Origin: Desulfobulbaceae bacterium BRH_c16a
GTDB taxonomy: Bacteria > Desulfobacterota > Desulfobulbia > Desulfobulbales > Desulfocapsaceae
Reading direction: 5' to 3'
Length of the DNA stretch: 54,392 nucleotides
NCBI GenBank assembly: GCA_000961725.1
Contig: LADS01000035.1
Coordinates: 1-54,392, forward strand
Position 1 is the first letter of the stretch. Every line of letters begins with the position of its first letter. The notes under the pieces are model-generated. The model was not told the DNA's origin. It saw only the letters and a program-made list of their open reading frames with translations, and searched no databases. The translations under genes and the position numbers were made by a program. Of the stretch, positions 52,938-54,392 are shown piece after piece.

Positions 52938-54392
52938 TCAATCCGAAGAGACTGATGAAGTATTCGAGGTGGCGCCTGAGCCTATAGCCAGGTTAACCGA
53001 CATCCCGACATTGGCCGAGTTGGAAATGTTGCCGCCCACCGAAGTGTTCTTTATCTGGACAGAACCCATATTGGCACTGCTGTTCTTGCCGATCGCAAGG
53101 TTCGCGGCCGCACCGACATTGGCCTTGTTGGAGATATTTCCTTTGACGGTTGCGTTCTTGATCTGAACGGCAGCCATGTTGGCGTTGCTGTTCTTGCCGA
53201 TGGCGAGGTTGGCCGCCGCACCGACATTGGCCTTGTTGGTGATATTGCCTTTGGCGGTGGAGTTGGTCATCTGCACCGAACCGAGGTTGGCGCTGGTGCC
53301 CGAGCCGATGGCGAGGTTGGCCGCCGCACCGACATTAGCCTTGTTGGTGATATTGCCTTTAAGGTTTGAACCGCTCATCTGTACTGAGGCGAGGTTGGCA
53401 TCGCTGTTCTTGCCGATCGCAATGTTGGCGGCCGCACCGGCGTTACCGATATTGGCGATCTTCCCGTCAACCTTGGAATTCTTGATCTGGGTGGAAACAG
53501 CATTTGCATTGGCGCCGGAGCCGATGGCCACGTTGGCGATTCCTGCGCTGGTTCCGACATTGGTCACAGATCCTTTTATGTCGGAGCCTTTGATCTGGGT
53601 AGAGCCGAGGTTGGCAACGGTGTTCTTGCCGATCGCAATGTTCGCCCCACCGACGGTGGTGCCAACATTGGTTACGGAGCCTTTCACCGTGGAACCGGCA
53701 ATCTGGGTAGAGCCCATATTGGCATCGGAATTCTGGCCGATCGCGACGTTCGCCGCCCCGGCGGTGGTGCCGACATTAACCACCGATCCGTCGATCTTGG
53801 AATCCTTCAGCTGGGTCGAACCCATGTTCGCCGTGGCGTTCTTGCCGATAGCCACGTTCGCCGCTGCGGCTGTAGTACCGACGTTCACCACCGTACCTTT
53901 TACCTCACTGCCCTTGATCTGCGTCGAGCCCATATTGGCGGTGGCCTTATCGCCGATCGCCACGTTGGCGGCCGCCCAGTTTGTCCCAACATTGACCACG
54001 GTGCCCTTCACCTTGGAATCCTGCAATTGCGTTGAAGCCATATTCGCCGTGGTGTCTTTGCCTATTGCCACGTTCGCCGACTGCACGGAGGTGCCAACGT
54101 TGACGACCGTACCTTTCACCTCACTGTCTTTGAGCTGGGTGGATCCCATATTCGCCGTCGTCTTGTCGCCGATTGCCACGTTCGCCGCCTGAACAGAGGT
54201 ACCAACGTTTACCACCGCGCCATCCACCTTGGAATCCGTCAGCTGGGTCGAGCCCATATTCGCCGTGGTGTCCTTGCCGATTGCGACGTTGGCAGCCTGC
54301 ACGGAGGTGCCGATGTTGACTGCTGCACCTTTCACCTCACTGCCTTTAAGCTGGGTGGATCCCATATTCGCCGTCGTCTTGTCGCCGATCGC
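52938..54392 (-). CDS. 36-residue tandem-repeat protein, C-terminal part (runs off the right edge)
   Basis: The frame is open to the edge, so the N-terminus is missing. The 484 residues seen contain thirteen perfectly in-register repeats of 36 residues (52962-54365), consensus MGSTQLKDSxVKG-xVxNVGT-xxxAANVAIGKxxxAN, with no gap or insertion, and a short tail TSSVSSD. Each unit divides into three 12-residue blocks, and the alternating pattern suggests a beta-solenoid. Repeats toward the N-terminus are nearly identical and those toward the C-terminus more diverged (NKANVGAAANLAIG). The AIG/AN spacing recalls YadA-like head repeats, but no anchor is seen. Secreted or surface protein by inference. 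Confidence 0.85.
   Translation of the reverse strand, partial: AIGDKTTANMGSTQLKGSEVKGAAVNIGTSVQAANVAIGKDTTANMGSTQLTDSKVDGAVVNVGTSVQAANVAIGDKTTANMGSTQLKDSEVKGTVVNVGTSVQSANVAIGKDTTANMASTQLQDSKVKGTVVNVGTNWAAANVAIGDKATANMGSTQIKGSEVKGTVVNVGTTAAAANVAIGKNATANMGSTQLKDSKIDGSVVNVGTTAGAANVAIGQNSDANMGSTQIAGSTVKGSVTNVGTTVGGANIAIGKNTVANLGSTQIKGSDIKGSVTNVGTSAGIANVAIGSGANANAVSTQIKNSKVDGKIANIGNAGAAANIAIGKNSDANLASVQMSGSNLKGNITNKANVGAAANLAIGSGTSANLGSVQMTNSTAKGNITNKANVGAAANLAIGKNSNANMAAVQIKNATVKGNISNKANVGAAANLAIGKNSSANMGSVQIKNTSVGGNISNSANVGMSVNLAIGSGATSNTSSVSSD

Noticed and set aside
53176..54192. 338-codon plus-strand frame opposite the repeat protein
   Set aside because: Antisense shadow of the 36-residue repeats; composition is an artefact of the periodic coding strand.
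52962..54365. The 108-base periodic array as a CRISPR or DNA satellite
   Set aside because: Repeat length equals 36 codons and the minus strand is open throughout with a conserved protein pattern; there are no unique spacers.

Overview
The window looks like a chromosomal segment of a Gram-negative, anaerobic Desulfobacterota (deltaproteobacterial) bacterium. This is inferred from an exosortase/PEP-CTERM exopolysaccharide locus, two F420-dehydrogenase-beta-like iron-sulfur proteins inside a glycan cluster, a DUF362 double-[4Fe-4S] protein, and signalling genes of a kind common in that phylum. No species can be named from sequence alone.

Layout. Positions 1-495 hold the 5' part of an IS110-family transposase (minus strand, cut by the window edge), followed by a tRNA-Ser(CGA). 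From 1546 to 28212 the plus strand carries one long envelope-polysaccharide locus. Its order is: a sigma-54 activator, a Wzz/GumC-type chain-length protein, an ExeA-like ATPase, a tyrosine autokinase, a PrsT-type TPR lipoprotein, a Wza-like exporter, an outer-membrane beta-barrel, an exosortase, an EpsI-like protein, a priming sugar-phosphate transferase, a flippase, glycosyltransferases, two pyruvyl transferases each paired with a FrhB-like Fe-S protein, an O-antigen polymerase-like protein, and a PssD/PssE pair.

From 35746 down to 28196 the minus strand carries a compact run of five genes: an MshEN-domain membrane protein, a large FN3/PKD adhesin-like protein, a PKD/golvesin-domain protein, an integral membrane protein and a large secreted protein. 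Just upstream, on the same strand, is a single-gene unit for a PEP-CTERM protein, the likely exosortase substrate, with its own sigma-54 promoter and terminator. Two tandem small acidic paralogues with a conserved C-terminal motif follow (37437-38069).

From 38070 to 52684 the content is ordinary accessory and housekeeping: two related orphan histidine kinases, a DUF362 ferredoxin, a UbiB-family kinase, a Cache-PAS-GGDEF-EAL protein whose GGDEF motif is degenerate, a small conserved protein, a SlyD-like isomerase, a nitroreductase, a flavodoxin-fold reductase, a cupin gene remnant and a small Sm-like protein. The right edge is filled by the C-terminal half of a protein made of perfectly regular 36-residue repeats.

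The most notable regulatory signal is a pair of near-identical sigma-54 modules at 1034-1192 and 9029-9188. Each has a TGTGACATG box, a GTTGYGTGCAAC palindrome, 97 or 98 bp of spacer, and TGGCATAGGAYTTGCT. They precede the sigma-54 activator gene and the exporter/exosortase genes. With the sigma-54 promoter of the PEP-CTERM gene they suggest one regulon that makes polysaccharide, export machinery and sorted protein together.
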